From Mycolicibacterium sp. CH28 (GTDB lineage Bacteria > Actinomycetota > Actinomycetes > Mycobacteriales > Mycobacteriaceae), in assembly GCF_004745805.1 (NCBI RefSeq), contig NZ_SRLQ01000001.1:62001-126000 (forward strand): a stretch of DNA of 64,000 bases. Reading direction: 5' to 3'. Under the pieces are notes generated by a model. It was given only the letters and a program-made list of their open reading frames with translations, was not told where the DNA came from and made no database searches. How positions within the stretch are numbered: position 1 is the stretch's first letter; every line of letters starts with the position of its first letter. Of the stretch, positions 48,765 to 56,798 are shown piece after piece. The position numbers and the translations under genes were made by a program.

Positions 48765-50129
48765 ATGTCCTTCGCCGACGCGTTCGCCGCCCGCACACCC
48801 GTCACCGCGGGGCTGTTCGACCGGGCCAAGCGGACGATCCCCGGTGGTGCTGGCTCGACGGCCCGATTGCCCCGCAACGGCTGGAAGCCGTATCCCATCT
48901 TCATGGCCGAGGGCAGCGGATCCCGGCTGACCGATGTGGATGGCAACACCTACATCGACTACCTGCTGGGCTTGGGCCCGATGATCCTCGGACACCGCCA
49001 CCCGGTGGTCACCAACGCTGTCACCGAGGCGATCCGTGACCTGGGCACCTGCTTTGGGCTGCCCTACGAACTGGAGATCGAGGCCGCCGAGAAGGTGGTC
49101 GCCGCGGTCCCCGGCATCGAGCAGGTGCGGTTCACCAACTCCGGATCGGAGGCCGTCGGCACGGCGGTGCGACTGGCCCGGGCCACCACCGGTCGGCGCA
49201 TCGTGGTGCGCTTCGAGGGGCACTACCACGGCTGGCAGGACACCGTGTACTGGTCCAACCACGTCGACCCGGTGCTGGCCGGCCCTGCCGATCACCCGCG
49301 TCCGGTCGCGATGGGCCCCGGTGTGCCCTCCGAACTGGAGGACACCCTGGTCGTCCTGACCTGGAACGACCCGGAGAGCTTCGTCGAGCTCATGGATCGC
49401 CGTGGGGAGGAGATCGCCGCGGTGCTGACCGAACCGGCGGTGTTCAACACCGGCTGCATCCTGCCCGAGCCGGGGTATCTGGAGTTGCTGCGCAGCGAGA
49501 CGCGCAAGCACGGCGCAATGCTCATCTTCGATGAGGTGATCACCGGGTTCCGCTTCGCCCGCGGCTGCGCTCAGGAGTGGTTCGGGGTGACCCCGGATCT
49601 GACCACACTGGCCAAGGGCCTCGGTGGCGGCTTCCCGGTGGCCGCGGTCGGTGGATCAACCGAGGCGATGCGCCTGGTCGCCGACGGCACCTATTCGCAT
49701 TCGGGCACCTACAACGCCAACGTCGTTCAGTGTGCTGCAGTATCGGCCACCATGGACGTGCTGGCCGAGCCGGGCCTCTACGAGCGGCAGCGGGCCCTCG
49801 GGTACCGGCTCGCCGCGGGCCTCAACGATCTGGCTGCCGAGCGCGGTCTCGACGCCTACTGCGAGGGGCTGGGCACGGTCTTCCAGTTGTGGTTCGCCAA
49901 CGGGCCGATCCACAACTGGCGCGACGCGGTGGCCAAGGCCGACGAACCGCTGTTCACCCGCTGGTATGAAGAGATGGTGATTCGCGGCGTGCTCTTCCAC
50001 CCGCTGCAGTTCGAGAACCTGTTCGTCTCGCTGGTCCACGACGACCGTGATATCGACGAAACGCTCGAGGCCGCAGCCGATGCCCTCACTGTCGTCGCCC
50101 GCACGCGGACGCCAGCGTCCCGATCGTGA
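48765..50129 (+). CDS. Class-III aminotransferase (glutamate-1-semialdehyde aminomutase-like)
   Basis: About 454 residues, fold-type I PLP enzyme. Landmarks are the D-V-D-G-N-x-Y-I-D-Y start, F-T-N-S-G-S-E-A near residue 125, V-R-F-E-G-H-Y-H-G-W, the PLP aspartate in L-I-F-D-E-V-I-T-G-F-R, and the lysine in L-A-K-G-L-G-G-G-F-P. The G-H-Y-H-G-W and G-S-E-A pattern is close to HemL, but the operon gives no link to haem. It may transaminate or mutate an amino sugar or amino acid. ATG 48765 has AAAGAG upstream; ATG 48735 would add 10 residues without an RBS. Confidence 0.88.
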   Translation: MSFADAFAARTPVTAGLFDRAKRTIPGGAGSTARLPRNGWKPYPIFMAEGSGSRLTDVDGNTYIDYLLGLGPMILGHRHPVVTNAVTEAIRDLGTCFGLPYELEIEAAEKVVAAVPGIEQVRFTNSGSEAVGTAVRLARATTGRRIVVRFEGHYHGWQDTVYWSNHVDPVLAGPADHPRPVAMGPGVPSELEDTLVVLTWNDPESFVELMDRRGEEIAAVLTEPAVFNTGCILPEPGYLELLRSETRKHGAMLIFDEVITGFRFARGCAQEWFGVTPDLTTLAKGLGGGFPVAAVGGSTEAMRLVADGTYSHSGTYNANVVQCAAVSATMDVLAEPGLYERQRALGYRLAAGLNDLAAERGLDAYCEGLGTVFQLWFANGPIHNWRDAVAKADEPLFTRWYEEMVIRGVLFHPLQFENLFVSLVHDDRDIDETLEAAADALTVVARTRTPASRS

Positions 50130-51559
50130 CCGACGGGCCGGTGATCCTGGGTGTCGATCTCGGCACCTCGGCGATCAAGGTGGTCGCGGTCGGTCAGGAC
50201 GGTTCCGTTGTCGCCGCAGCTCGCTGCGGTTATCCAACGAATCGTCCGGAATCGCATGCGGCAGAACAGGACCCGAATGACTGGTGGCAGGCGCTACGGT
50301 CTGCCGGTGATGAGATCGCCCGCAAGGTCGAGCCGCGCCGTTGGCGCGGCATCGGCTTGAGTGCGATGCTGCCGACCCTGGTCGAGCTCGACGGTGACGG
50401 TATACCGGTCGGTCCGGCGATCACCTGGGAGGACGCCCGCGCCGAGGCGCAGGCCGACGGGCTGCGCGAGCGGTTCGGCGACGAGACGCTGTATCGGATC
50501 ACCGGCCAACGGGTCGACGGGCGGTACCTGGCACCCATGCATGCCCGGTTGCTCGGGTTGGGCCAGGCCGGCGTCACCACGGTCGGGGCCAAGGATCTGC
50601 TGTTCCAGCAGCTCACGGGGCACCTGCTTACCGACCCGAGCACGGCGGCCGGGAGCGCGGCCTTCGATATCGAGTGGGGTGGCTGGAACGCTGAGATCGC
50701 TTCAGCAGCAGGCATTTCAGGGCTGCCTGATGTCGCGCCAGCCAGTCTCGCGCTGCCGCTGGCGCTGCCGTGGCGGCAACGCTGGGGGCTTGCCGAGGAT
50801 GTCCCGGTGGTGCTGGGTGCGGCCGACTCGGTACTCGGCGCCGTGGGAGTCGGCGCGGTGCGGCACGGCGACGTCGGGGTGATCGCCGGCACCAGTGCGA
50901 TCGTGCTGGGCATCTCCGATCGGCCCAGCCGCGACCCGGAGCAGCGTTACCTGGTGACCCCGCTGGCGGGGCAGGGCTGGGGTCTGGAAATGGACCTGCT
51001 GGCCGTGGGTTCGTCGTTCGACGCGGTCGCGGGGCTGTTCGGTCTGGACGGGCCGGCGGCGCTGCTCGAATTGGCCGCTGCCGTCCCGACCGAGCAGGGG
51101 CCGCTGTTCCTGCCGTACCTGACCCCGGGCGAACAGGGCGCGCTGTGGGATCCCGCCCTGACCGGTGCGCTACACGGCCTTCGGTTGGGCATGGGGGTTG
51201 GCCACATCGGCCGCGGATTGCTGACCGGCATCGTGGTCGAGTTGCGGCGCTGTATCGACGTGCTGACGGCGACCACCGGAGCGGCGGGACCGATCCGGCT
51301 GGGCGGCGGTAGCGCAGTCAGTCCGCTGATGTGGCAGGACATCGCCGATGCCACTGGCAGGGAGGTATTGGTGGACCCGACGGTGTCCGATCATTCGGCC
51401 ATCGGTGCGGCGGTGTTCGCCGCCGACGTATTGGGCTGCCCCATCACCCGCGAGACGAGGCCCCGGTCCGTCGAGCCCCGGTCCGAGCGTCACGACTGGT
51501 GGACCGAATGTCTTGCCCGCCATAATGATGCGCGGTTGCGCAGTAAGGAGGTCCGATGA
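50126..51559 (+). CDS. FGGY-family carbohydrate kinase (second)
   Basis: 477 residues. The N-terminal phosphate loop is G-V-D-L-G-T-S-A-I-K, followed by central L-G-A-A-D-S-V-L-G-A-V-G-V-G and C-terminal R-L-G-G-G-S-A-V-S with H-S-A-I-G-A-A. It phosphorylates a sugar, probably a ketose or related polyol. GTG 50126 overlaps the aminotransferase stop. Its place between an aminotransferase and a NagB-like enzyme is unusual for FGGY kinases and suggests an amino-sugar-derived substrate. It is clearly different in sequence from the kinase at 2780-4264. Confidence 0.9.
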   Translation: MTDGPVILGVDLGTSAIKVVAVGQDGSVVAAARCGYPTNRPESHAAEQDPNDWWQALRSAGDEIARKVEPRRWRGIGLSAMLPTLVELDGDGIPVGPAITWEDARAEAQADGLRERFGDETLYRITGQRVDGRYLAPMHARLLGLGQAGVTTVGAKDLLFQQLTGHLLTDPSTAAGSAAFDIEWGGWNAEIASAAGISGLPDVAPASLALPLALPWRQRWGLAEDVPVVLGAADSVLGAVGVGAVRHGDVGVIAGTSAIVLGISDRPSRDPEQRYLVTPLAGQGWGLEMDLLAVGSSFDAVAGLFGLDGPAALLELAAAVPTEQGPLFLPYLTPGEQGALWDPALTGALHGLRLGMGVGHIGRGLLTGIVVELRRCIDVLTATTGAAGPIRLGGGSAVSPLMWQDIADATGREVLVDPTVSDHSAIGAAVFAADVLGCPITRETRPRSVEPRSERHDWWTECLARHNDARLRSKEVR

Positions 51560-52284
51560 ACGTCACCGTCGTCGACGACGACCTGTTCGCGACCGCGGCA
51601 GCCGATGCGCTGTTGTCACGACTGCCTGCCGGCGCCCCGCGGCTGGGGGTGGCCACCGGCGGCACGCCGATGCGGCTGTACGCCGAGCTGGCTCGGCGCA
51701 GCGCCGCCGGTCAGATCGACCTGTCTGGCGCCGTCGTCGTCGCCCTGGACGAGTACGTCGGCCTTGACGGCGGCGACCCGCACAGCTATGCGACCTACGT
51801 GCGCGAGCGTATCGCCGAGCCGTTGGGCATACCATCCGCCAATGTTGTTGTCCCGCTGGGTGACACCGCTCATCCAGAGTGTGCCGCCGCGGAGTTCGAG
51901 GCGCGTATCGCCGACGTCGGCGGGGTGGACGTCCAGATCGCTGGTATCGGTTCCAACGGGCACCTGGCCTTCAACGAGCCCGGGTCGCCGCTGGACTCGG
52001 TCACCCGTGTCGTCCAGCTGTCCGAGCGCACCAGGGCCGACAACGCCCGGTTCTTCGACGGCCAGATCGAGGCCGTCCCGCGTCACGCGATCACTCAGGG
52101 GTTGGCGACCATCTGCCGCGCCCGGTCGATCCTGCTGCTGGCGTCTGGCCCGGGGAAGGCCGACGCGTTGGCAGCTGCGCTGCACGGACCGGTCGGCCCG
52201 GACGTACCCGCCTCCGTGCTGCAGCGGCATTCCGATGTCACGGTGATCGCCGACCGGGCCGTATCGGCGAGGATGGCAGGATGA
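51556..52284 (+). CDS. Glucosamine-6-phosphate deaminase-like enzyme (NagB family)
   Basis: 242 residues, sugar-phosphate isomerase/deaminase fold. The phosphate loop is T-G-G-T-P near residue 33, the catalytic segment is A-L-D-E-Y-V-G, and G-I-G-S-N-G-H-L-A-F-N-E-P-G resembles the NagB G-x-G-x-D-G-H-I-A-F-N-E-P (Asn in place of Asp at one position). It may release ammonia from an amino-sugar phosphate to give a ketose phosphate. No NagA deacetylase gene is next to it. It is coupled by ATGA to the kinase and the following decarboxylase-like gene. Confidence 0.88.
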   Translation: MNVTVVDDDLFATAAADALLSRLPAGAPRLGVATGGTPMRLYAELARRSAAGQIDLSGAVVVALDEYVGLDGGDPHSYATYVRERIAEPLGIPSANVVVPLGDTAHPECAAAEFEARIADVGGVDVQIAGIGSNGHLAFNEPGSPLDSVTRVVQLSERTRADNARFFDGQIEAVPRHAITQGLATICRARSILLLASGPGKADALAAALHGPVGPDVPASVLQRHSDVTVIADRAVSARMAG

Positions 52285-53555
52285 GCAATTCCCAGGTGCT
52301 CGACCTGTTTCCGCCCGGCTCCGGCGTGGACGCCGACGGTGTGCTGACCGTCGGCGGCTGTCGGCTCGACGACCTTGCCGCCGAGTTCGGCACCCCGGTG
52401 ATGGTGGTGTCCGAGGATGCCCTGCGGCAGCGGGCCCGTGACTATCTGGCCGCTTTCCGGGATCGCTGGCCCCGCTCCGACGTCGCGTTTGCGTCGAAGG
52501 CCTTCCCGTGCACCGCCATCCAGCGGTTGGCCAGTGAGGAGGGGCTGCTCCTGGATGTCGCCGGCGGGGGAGAGATCGTCACCGCGCTGGCCGCCGGGGC
52601 CGACCCGTCCAGGATGCTGTTGCACGGAAACGCCAAGACCGACGAGGAACTGGAGCTCGCCGTCGGCAACGGCGTCGGGCTCATCGTGGTGGACAACTTC
52701 GACGACATCGACAGACTGGAGCGCATCGTCGAACCAGGCCGTCGGCAGGCTTGCCTGGTGCGGGTGGTCCCTGGAATCGAGGCCAACACGCATGCGGCGG
52801 TCGCGACCGGGCACGCCGGGTCGAAGTTCGGTCTGCTGCCTGATGATGCGCGGGTCGCGATCGAGCGGATTCGGCGCAGCCGGGTGCTGCGTTGCGACGG
52901 GGTGCACACCCACGTCGGCTCGCAACTGCTCGACGCTGAGCAACTGGCGGCTGCGGTGGCACCGGTCGCCGAGCTCGGCAGTTTCGACGTCTACGACTTC
53001 GGCGGTGGTCTTGGCGTGCGCTACACCTATGCCGACCAGCCGCCTACGGTCGAGCACTGTGCCCAGACGATGATCGACCGGGCCCGCGGGCTCGTCCCGG
53101 CCGGGGCCCGCATCATCGTCGAACCGGGCCGTTCGATGACGGCGGCGTCGGCGTGCACGGTGTACCGCGTCACTACCGTCAAGCGCGGAGCGGTAACCCA
53201 TGTGGCCGTCGACGGTGGGATGGGAGACAACCTGGAGGTGTCGCTGTACGGGCAACGGTTCGAGGCCACCGTGGTCGACCGGGTCGGCGGGGGACAGCGC
53301 GTCACGGTGGTCGGCCGACACTGCGAATCCGGTGATCAGCTGATCGACGGTATACCGCTGGACAATCCGGCCGTCGGTGACTTACTGGCAGTACCGGTCA
53401 CCGGTGCGTACTGCTACACGATGTCCAACCAGTACAACGGCGCCCGCCGCATCCCGGTGGTGTTCGCCGCCGGTGGGGACGCGCACCTGGTGGTGCGCCG
53501 CGACGCCTGGGCTGATCTGCTGGCCCGCGACGTCCCGTTACCGCAGGGCCGGTAG
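52281..53555 (+). CDS. Fold-type III PLP decarboxylase (diaminopimelate decarboxylase-like)
   Basis: 424 residues. The PLP lysine is in F-A-S-K-A-F near residue 73, followed by H-G-N-A-K-T, H-V-G-S-Q near residue 213, the glycine-rich F-G-G-G-L-G, E-P-G-R-S, the C-E-S-G-D substrate motif and Y-T-M-S-N-Q-Y-N. It resembles LysA but sits in a catabolic operon, so a related substrate such as another D-centre amino acid is possible. Its last 18 bases overlap the convergent P55 gene. Confidence 0.9.
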   Translation: MSNSQVLDLFPPGSGVDADGVLTVGGCRLDDLAAEFGTPVMVVSEDALRQRARDYLAAFRDRWPRSDVAFASKAFPCTAIQRLASEEGLLLDVAGGGEIVTALAAGADPSRMLLHGNAKTDEELELAVGNGVGLIVVDNFDDIDRLERIVEPGRRQACLVRVVPGIEANTHAAVATGHAGSKFGLLPDDARVAIERIRRSRVLRCDGVHTHVGSQLLDAEQLAAAVAPVAELGSFDVYDFGGGLGVRYTYADQPPTVEHCAQTMIDRARGLVPAGARIIVEPGRSMTAASACTVYRVTTVKRGAVTHVAVDGGMGDNLEVSLYGQRFEATVVDRVGGGQRVTVVGRHCESGDQLIDGIPLDNPAVGDLLAVPVTGAYCYTMSNQYNGARRIPVVFAAGGDAHLVVRRDAWADLLARDVPLPQGR

Positions 53556-55094
53556 CTCCGACTCGGCATCGTCGGTGTGGGGCTGCTTGCCGCCGATGAG
53601 CAGCGCCAGCGCGGCACCGGCCAGGCACACGACCACGGTGATGGCGAAGATCGAGCTGTACTGCATGGTGTAGGCCTTGCGGGCGTTCTCGGCCACTCCA
53701 GTGGCTATCTCGAACAGGTTGCCGGTGGGTTTGGGCAGCGTCGCGATGATCTGGTTGAAGCGGTACAGGCCCCACGCCGAGAGCGCCGCGACACCGATCA
53801 GCATGCCGGTCATCCGGGCCACCACCACCAGCGAGGACGCGATGCCGTGCTGGCGAGCGGGTACCACGCGCAGCGCCGCGGAAGTCAGTGGCCCGATCAC
53901 CAGGCCCAATCCGAAGCCGGCGATAGCCAGGTCGGTGTCGAACGTCGGCAGCGTGAACAACCCCAAGTCATGATGGGCCGACAGCACGTCGACGTCCCAC
54001 TTGGACACCAGCCAGTAGGCATACGCAGCGACGACCATCCCGACCGTTGCCACCACCCGGTCGCCGATCCTGGTCGCGACCCAGCCGCCGATCAGCGCAC
54101 CGACGGGCAGCGCAATCAGGAAGTGCAGCAACAGAAACGCCGCCCCGATCTGATCCTTGCCCAGCACGCCCTGGCCGAACAGTTCGACGTTCACCAGGGT
54201 GACCATCAGCGCTGCGCCGGCACACATCGACGTCCCGAGGGCGGACAGAAAGGGGATGAACTTCACCCCGGCAGGCTCGATGAGCCGGGTGCGGGCGAAG
54301 CGCTCCCACACGGCGAACGCGATCGCCGCCGCGACAGCTCCGCCGACCAGGGGTAGGCCGTAGCTGGGCAGGACGTGCTGGCCATCGGGTGCCGGGTTGT
54401 ACAGACCTATGACGGCGAGTCCCAGCGCGACGGCCAACAGCAGACCACCGACGACGTCGACCCGGTCCGGTTCGGTGCTGCGGTCCCGCGACGGCAGGCT
54501 GAACTGGATCAGCACCATCGCAATGAGGGTCAGCGGCACATTGATCCAGAACACGTCACGCCAGGTGTTGAGGGCCCACACCACCCCGATGCCGTAAAGC
54601 GGGCCCAGCACGCTGCCCAGTTCCTGGGCTGCGCCGATTCCGCCGAGCACCGTGGCCCGGCTGCGGGCCGCCCACAGGTCGGCGGCCAGTGCCAGCGTCA
54701 CGGGCAGCAGCGCGCCGCTTGCCACACCCTGGACGATGCGACCGATTACCAGCATGGTCAGGTCGTCGGACAGTGCGGTCACCACCGAGCCGACCGCGAA
54801 GGTGGCCAGACTGAGCTGTAGCACCAGCTTTCGGCCGAACCGGTCGGAGAGGCGGCCCAGCAGCGGCATCGCTGCGATGTAGCCCAGCAGATACCAGGTG
54901 ATGATCGGCGTCACCCGTTGGATCTGATTGATCGGGATCTCGACCGACCTCATGATGTCGGTCATGATCGTGACGACGACATAGGTGTCGAGCGCCCCGA
55001 GCAGTACCGCCAGGCTGCCGGCGCCGATGGCGATCCGGCGGCTACGGCCGCTGGTTTCGACCCGGTGCGCGGCGGTGTCGAGAGACTCAGCCAT
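53538..55094 (-). CDS. MFS drug/lipid transporter P55
   Basis: 518 residues, the same length I recall for M. tuberculosis P55 (Rv1410c). About 14 membrane helices are predicted; motif A reads [10 protein letters not shown], and the D34-like acid is in G-A-L-D-T-Y-V-V-V. With LprG it exports triacylglycerides and affects drug tolerance in M. tuberculosis. ATG 55094, 11 bases after the lprG stop, is chosen because homologues start with a short hydrophilic N-terminus. The operon order lprG-P55 is conserved. Its 3' end overlaps the neighbouring decarboxylase-like gene on the other strand. Confidence 0.94.
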   Translation of the reverse strand: MAESLDTAAHRVETSGRSRRIAIGAGSLAVLLGALDTYVVVTIMTDIMRSVEIPINQIQRVTPIITWYLLGYIAAMPLLGRLSDRFGRKLVLQLSLATFAVGSVVTALSDDLTMLVIGRIVQGVASGALLPVTLALAADLWAARSRATVLGGIGAAQELGSVLGPLYGIGVVWALNTWRDVFWINVPLTLIAMVLIQFSLPSRDRSTEPDRVDVVGGLLLAVALGLAVIGLYNPAPDGQHVLPSYGLPLVGGAVAAAIAFAVWERFARTRLIEPAGVKFIPFLSALGTSMCAGAALMVTLVNVELFGQGVLGKDQIGAAFLLLHFLIALPVGALIGGWVATRIGDRVVATVGMVVAAYAYWLVSKWDVDVLSAHHDLGLFTLPTFDTDLAIAGFGLGLVIGPLTSAALRVVPARQHGIASSLVVVARMTGMLIGVAALSAWGLYRFNQIIATLPKPTGNLFEIATGVAENARKAYTMQYSSIFAITVVVCLAGAALALLIGGKQPHTDDAESELPALR

Positions 55095-55105
55095 GGCCGG
55101 GACCG

Positions 55106-55804
55106 TCAGACCGCGGGCTTGGTGACGGTGACCGGCTTGTCCCATTCAGACAGGTTCAGCTGGACGCTGTTGCCCGTGCTCACGTCGACCTTGGCCTGCA
55201 CCAGCTGGTGCGGGTCGTTCTTCTCGATCCACACCGTGACAGGTAGTGGGCTGCTCGACTTGATCTGGGGGATCAGCTTGGTGACCGCGTCGCCGGTGAC
55301 CTTGCCTGTCACCCGCACGGTGTCGACACCATTGATGGTCTCGCTGGCGTCAGACTTCGCGTCGCTGATGCTGCCGAGCAGGTTGGCCAGACCGTTGTCT
55401 GGATTCAGAATCACCGATGGGTCGTAGATGTCCTTGGCGGGACCCATGTCCAGCCAGTTGTTCGGGGTCAGTGCGGCGTAGAGCGTCCCGTCCACGACGA
55501 CCAATTGGATGTCGACATCGGAGCCGCCCATCGAGATGGTCGAGCTACCGGAGATCGCGACGGCCGGCACATTGGTCAGATCCCCGGATAGCTTCTTGAC
55601 GGGCAGCCCGTCGATCTTGCCGTTGACAGCGATATCGAGGTGAGCGCTCTTGAGCGCCTTGGTGGTCTGGATCGACTGTTGCACCAGTCCGGGCGCATCG
55701 GGCAGTGACTCGGCAGGCTTCGAGGAGGAGCAGCCCGCGACGAACAGGGCGGCTGTGGCGAAGAGGACGGCAAGGACGGCGAACATTCGGCGGCACGTCG
55801 GCAT
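55106..55804 (-). CDS. lprG: Lipoarabinomannan/triacylglyceride carrier lipoprotein LprG
   Basis: 232 residues. The signal peptide ends in the lipobox F-V-A-G-C with Cys25. The mature LppX/LprG fold binds acyl chains, with A-H-L-D-I-A-V-N-G near residue 54, [10 protein letters not shown] and a final W-D-K-P-V-T-V. It carries triacylated lipids across the periplasm with the P55 transporter. It is the first gene of the minus-strand pair; ribE starts divergently 130 bases away. Confidence 0.95.
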   Translation of the reverse strand: MPTCRRMFAVLAVLFATAALFVAGCSSSKPAESLPDAPGLVQQSIQTTKALKSAHLDIAVNGKIDGLPVKKLSGDLTNVPAVAISGSSTISMGGSDVDIQLVVVDGTLYAALTPNNWLDMGPAKDIYDPSVILNPDNGLANLLGSISDAKSDASETINGVDTVRVTGKVTGDAVTKLIPQIKSSSPLPVTVWIEKNDPHQLVQAKVDVSTGNSVQLNLSEWDKPVTVTKPAV

Positions 55805-55934
55805 AGGTGCATCGTAGAGGGTCAGGGTGACTCGGCCTCATTCGCGACGCCGGTGCCACCCCGTCGGTTCCGCGCTGAACTGGGCTTTCGGCGGTCCCGG
55901 CCGGGTGTCGGCGGGCCCGGGATAGATTGGGCCC

Positions 55935-56534
55935 GTGTTCACCGGAATCGTCGAGGAACTGGGCGAGGTGGTCGGCAAGGACGCACTGGCCGACTCCGCT
56001 CGTTTCGTCATCCGCGGACCCGTCGTCACCGCCGATGCCCGGCACGGTGACTCGATCGCGGTCAACGGTGTCTGCCTGACTGTCGTCGAGGTGCTGCCCG
56101 GCGGTCAGTTCAGCGCCGACGTGATGGCCGAGACGCTCAACAGGTCGAGCCTGGCGGCTGTCGGCGTCGGCAGCGCGGTGAACCTGGAGCGCGCCGCGGC
56201 GGTCAACAGTCGGCTCGGCGGCCACATCGTGCAGGGCCACGTCGATGGCACCGGACGGGTGCTCTCCCGCACGCCGTCCGCGCACTGGCAGGTAGTGCGA
56301 ATCGCGCTGCCGGCCGAGCTGTCGCGGTACGTGGTGGAGAAGGGGTCGATCACCGTCGACGGGATCTCGCTGACCGTCTCCGGCATCGCCAGCGATTGGT
56401 TCGAGGTGTCGTTGATCCCCACCACGCTGGCGCTGACGACCCTCGGTCGGGCCCCGGTAGGCGCGCCGGTCAACCTCGAAGTGGACGTTATTGCGAAGTA
56501 CGTCGAGCGGTTACTGGCCGATCGACAGCGCTGA
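55935..56534 (+). CDS. ribE: Riboflavin synthase alpha chain
   Basis: 199 residues (called ribC in M. tuberculosis). Two repeated lumazine-binding domains are visible: M-F-T-G-I-V-E-E-L-G at the start, and I-V-Q-G-H-V-D-G-T-G with S-I-T-V-D-G-I-S-L-T-V in the second half. It dismutates two lumazines to riboflavin. The GTG start at 55935 matches the universal M-F-T-G-I start. The last 18 codons were copied by the tandem duplication to 59678-59731. Confidence 0.97.
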   Translation: MFTGIVEELGEVVGKDALADSARFVIRGPVVTADARHGDSIAVNGVCLTVVEVLPGGQFSADVMAETLNRSSLAAVGVGSAVNLERAAAVNSRLGGHIVQGHVDGTGRVLSRTPSAHWQVVRIALPAELSRYVVEKGSITVDGISLTVSGIASDWFEVSLIPTTLALTTLGRAPVGAPVNLEVDVIAKYVERLLADRQR

Positions 56535-56692
56535 GCAGGCGCGACGCGTCATCGGCTGATATCCGGAAAGCGAAGTTTGCCGGATTTCGCTTCGCGTGCG
56601 AAGACCGATCGTCGACTTGGGCTTGAGTGCACCGTCGTGAGCGGCAAATGCACTGTTCCGAGGCTTCACAGCAATTCCCCAGGTGAATGAGC

Positions 56693-56720
56693 TTCACGAG
56701 CTTCGTAGCCGGTGTTAGGT
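56693..56720 (+). promoter_or_regulatory. Candidate promoter of the first surface protein
   Basis: TTCACG (56693-56698) and TTAGGT (56715-56720) are spaced 16 bp. The -10 region GGTGTTAGGTTGCGGG is kept exactly in the duplicated copy at 59912. The start lies about 80 bases downstream. RBS GGGAGA precedes the GTG start by 7 bases. Confidence 0.5.
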
Positions 56721-56798
56721 TGCGGGCGCCAAGGTGACATTCATCCCCCTCGGGCCCGGGGTATGAGTTCACTCACTCTCACATGAGCGGGAGATTCG

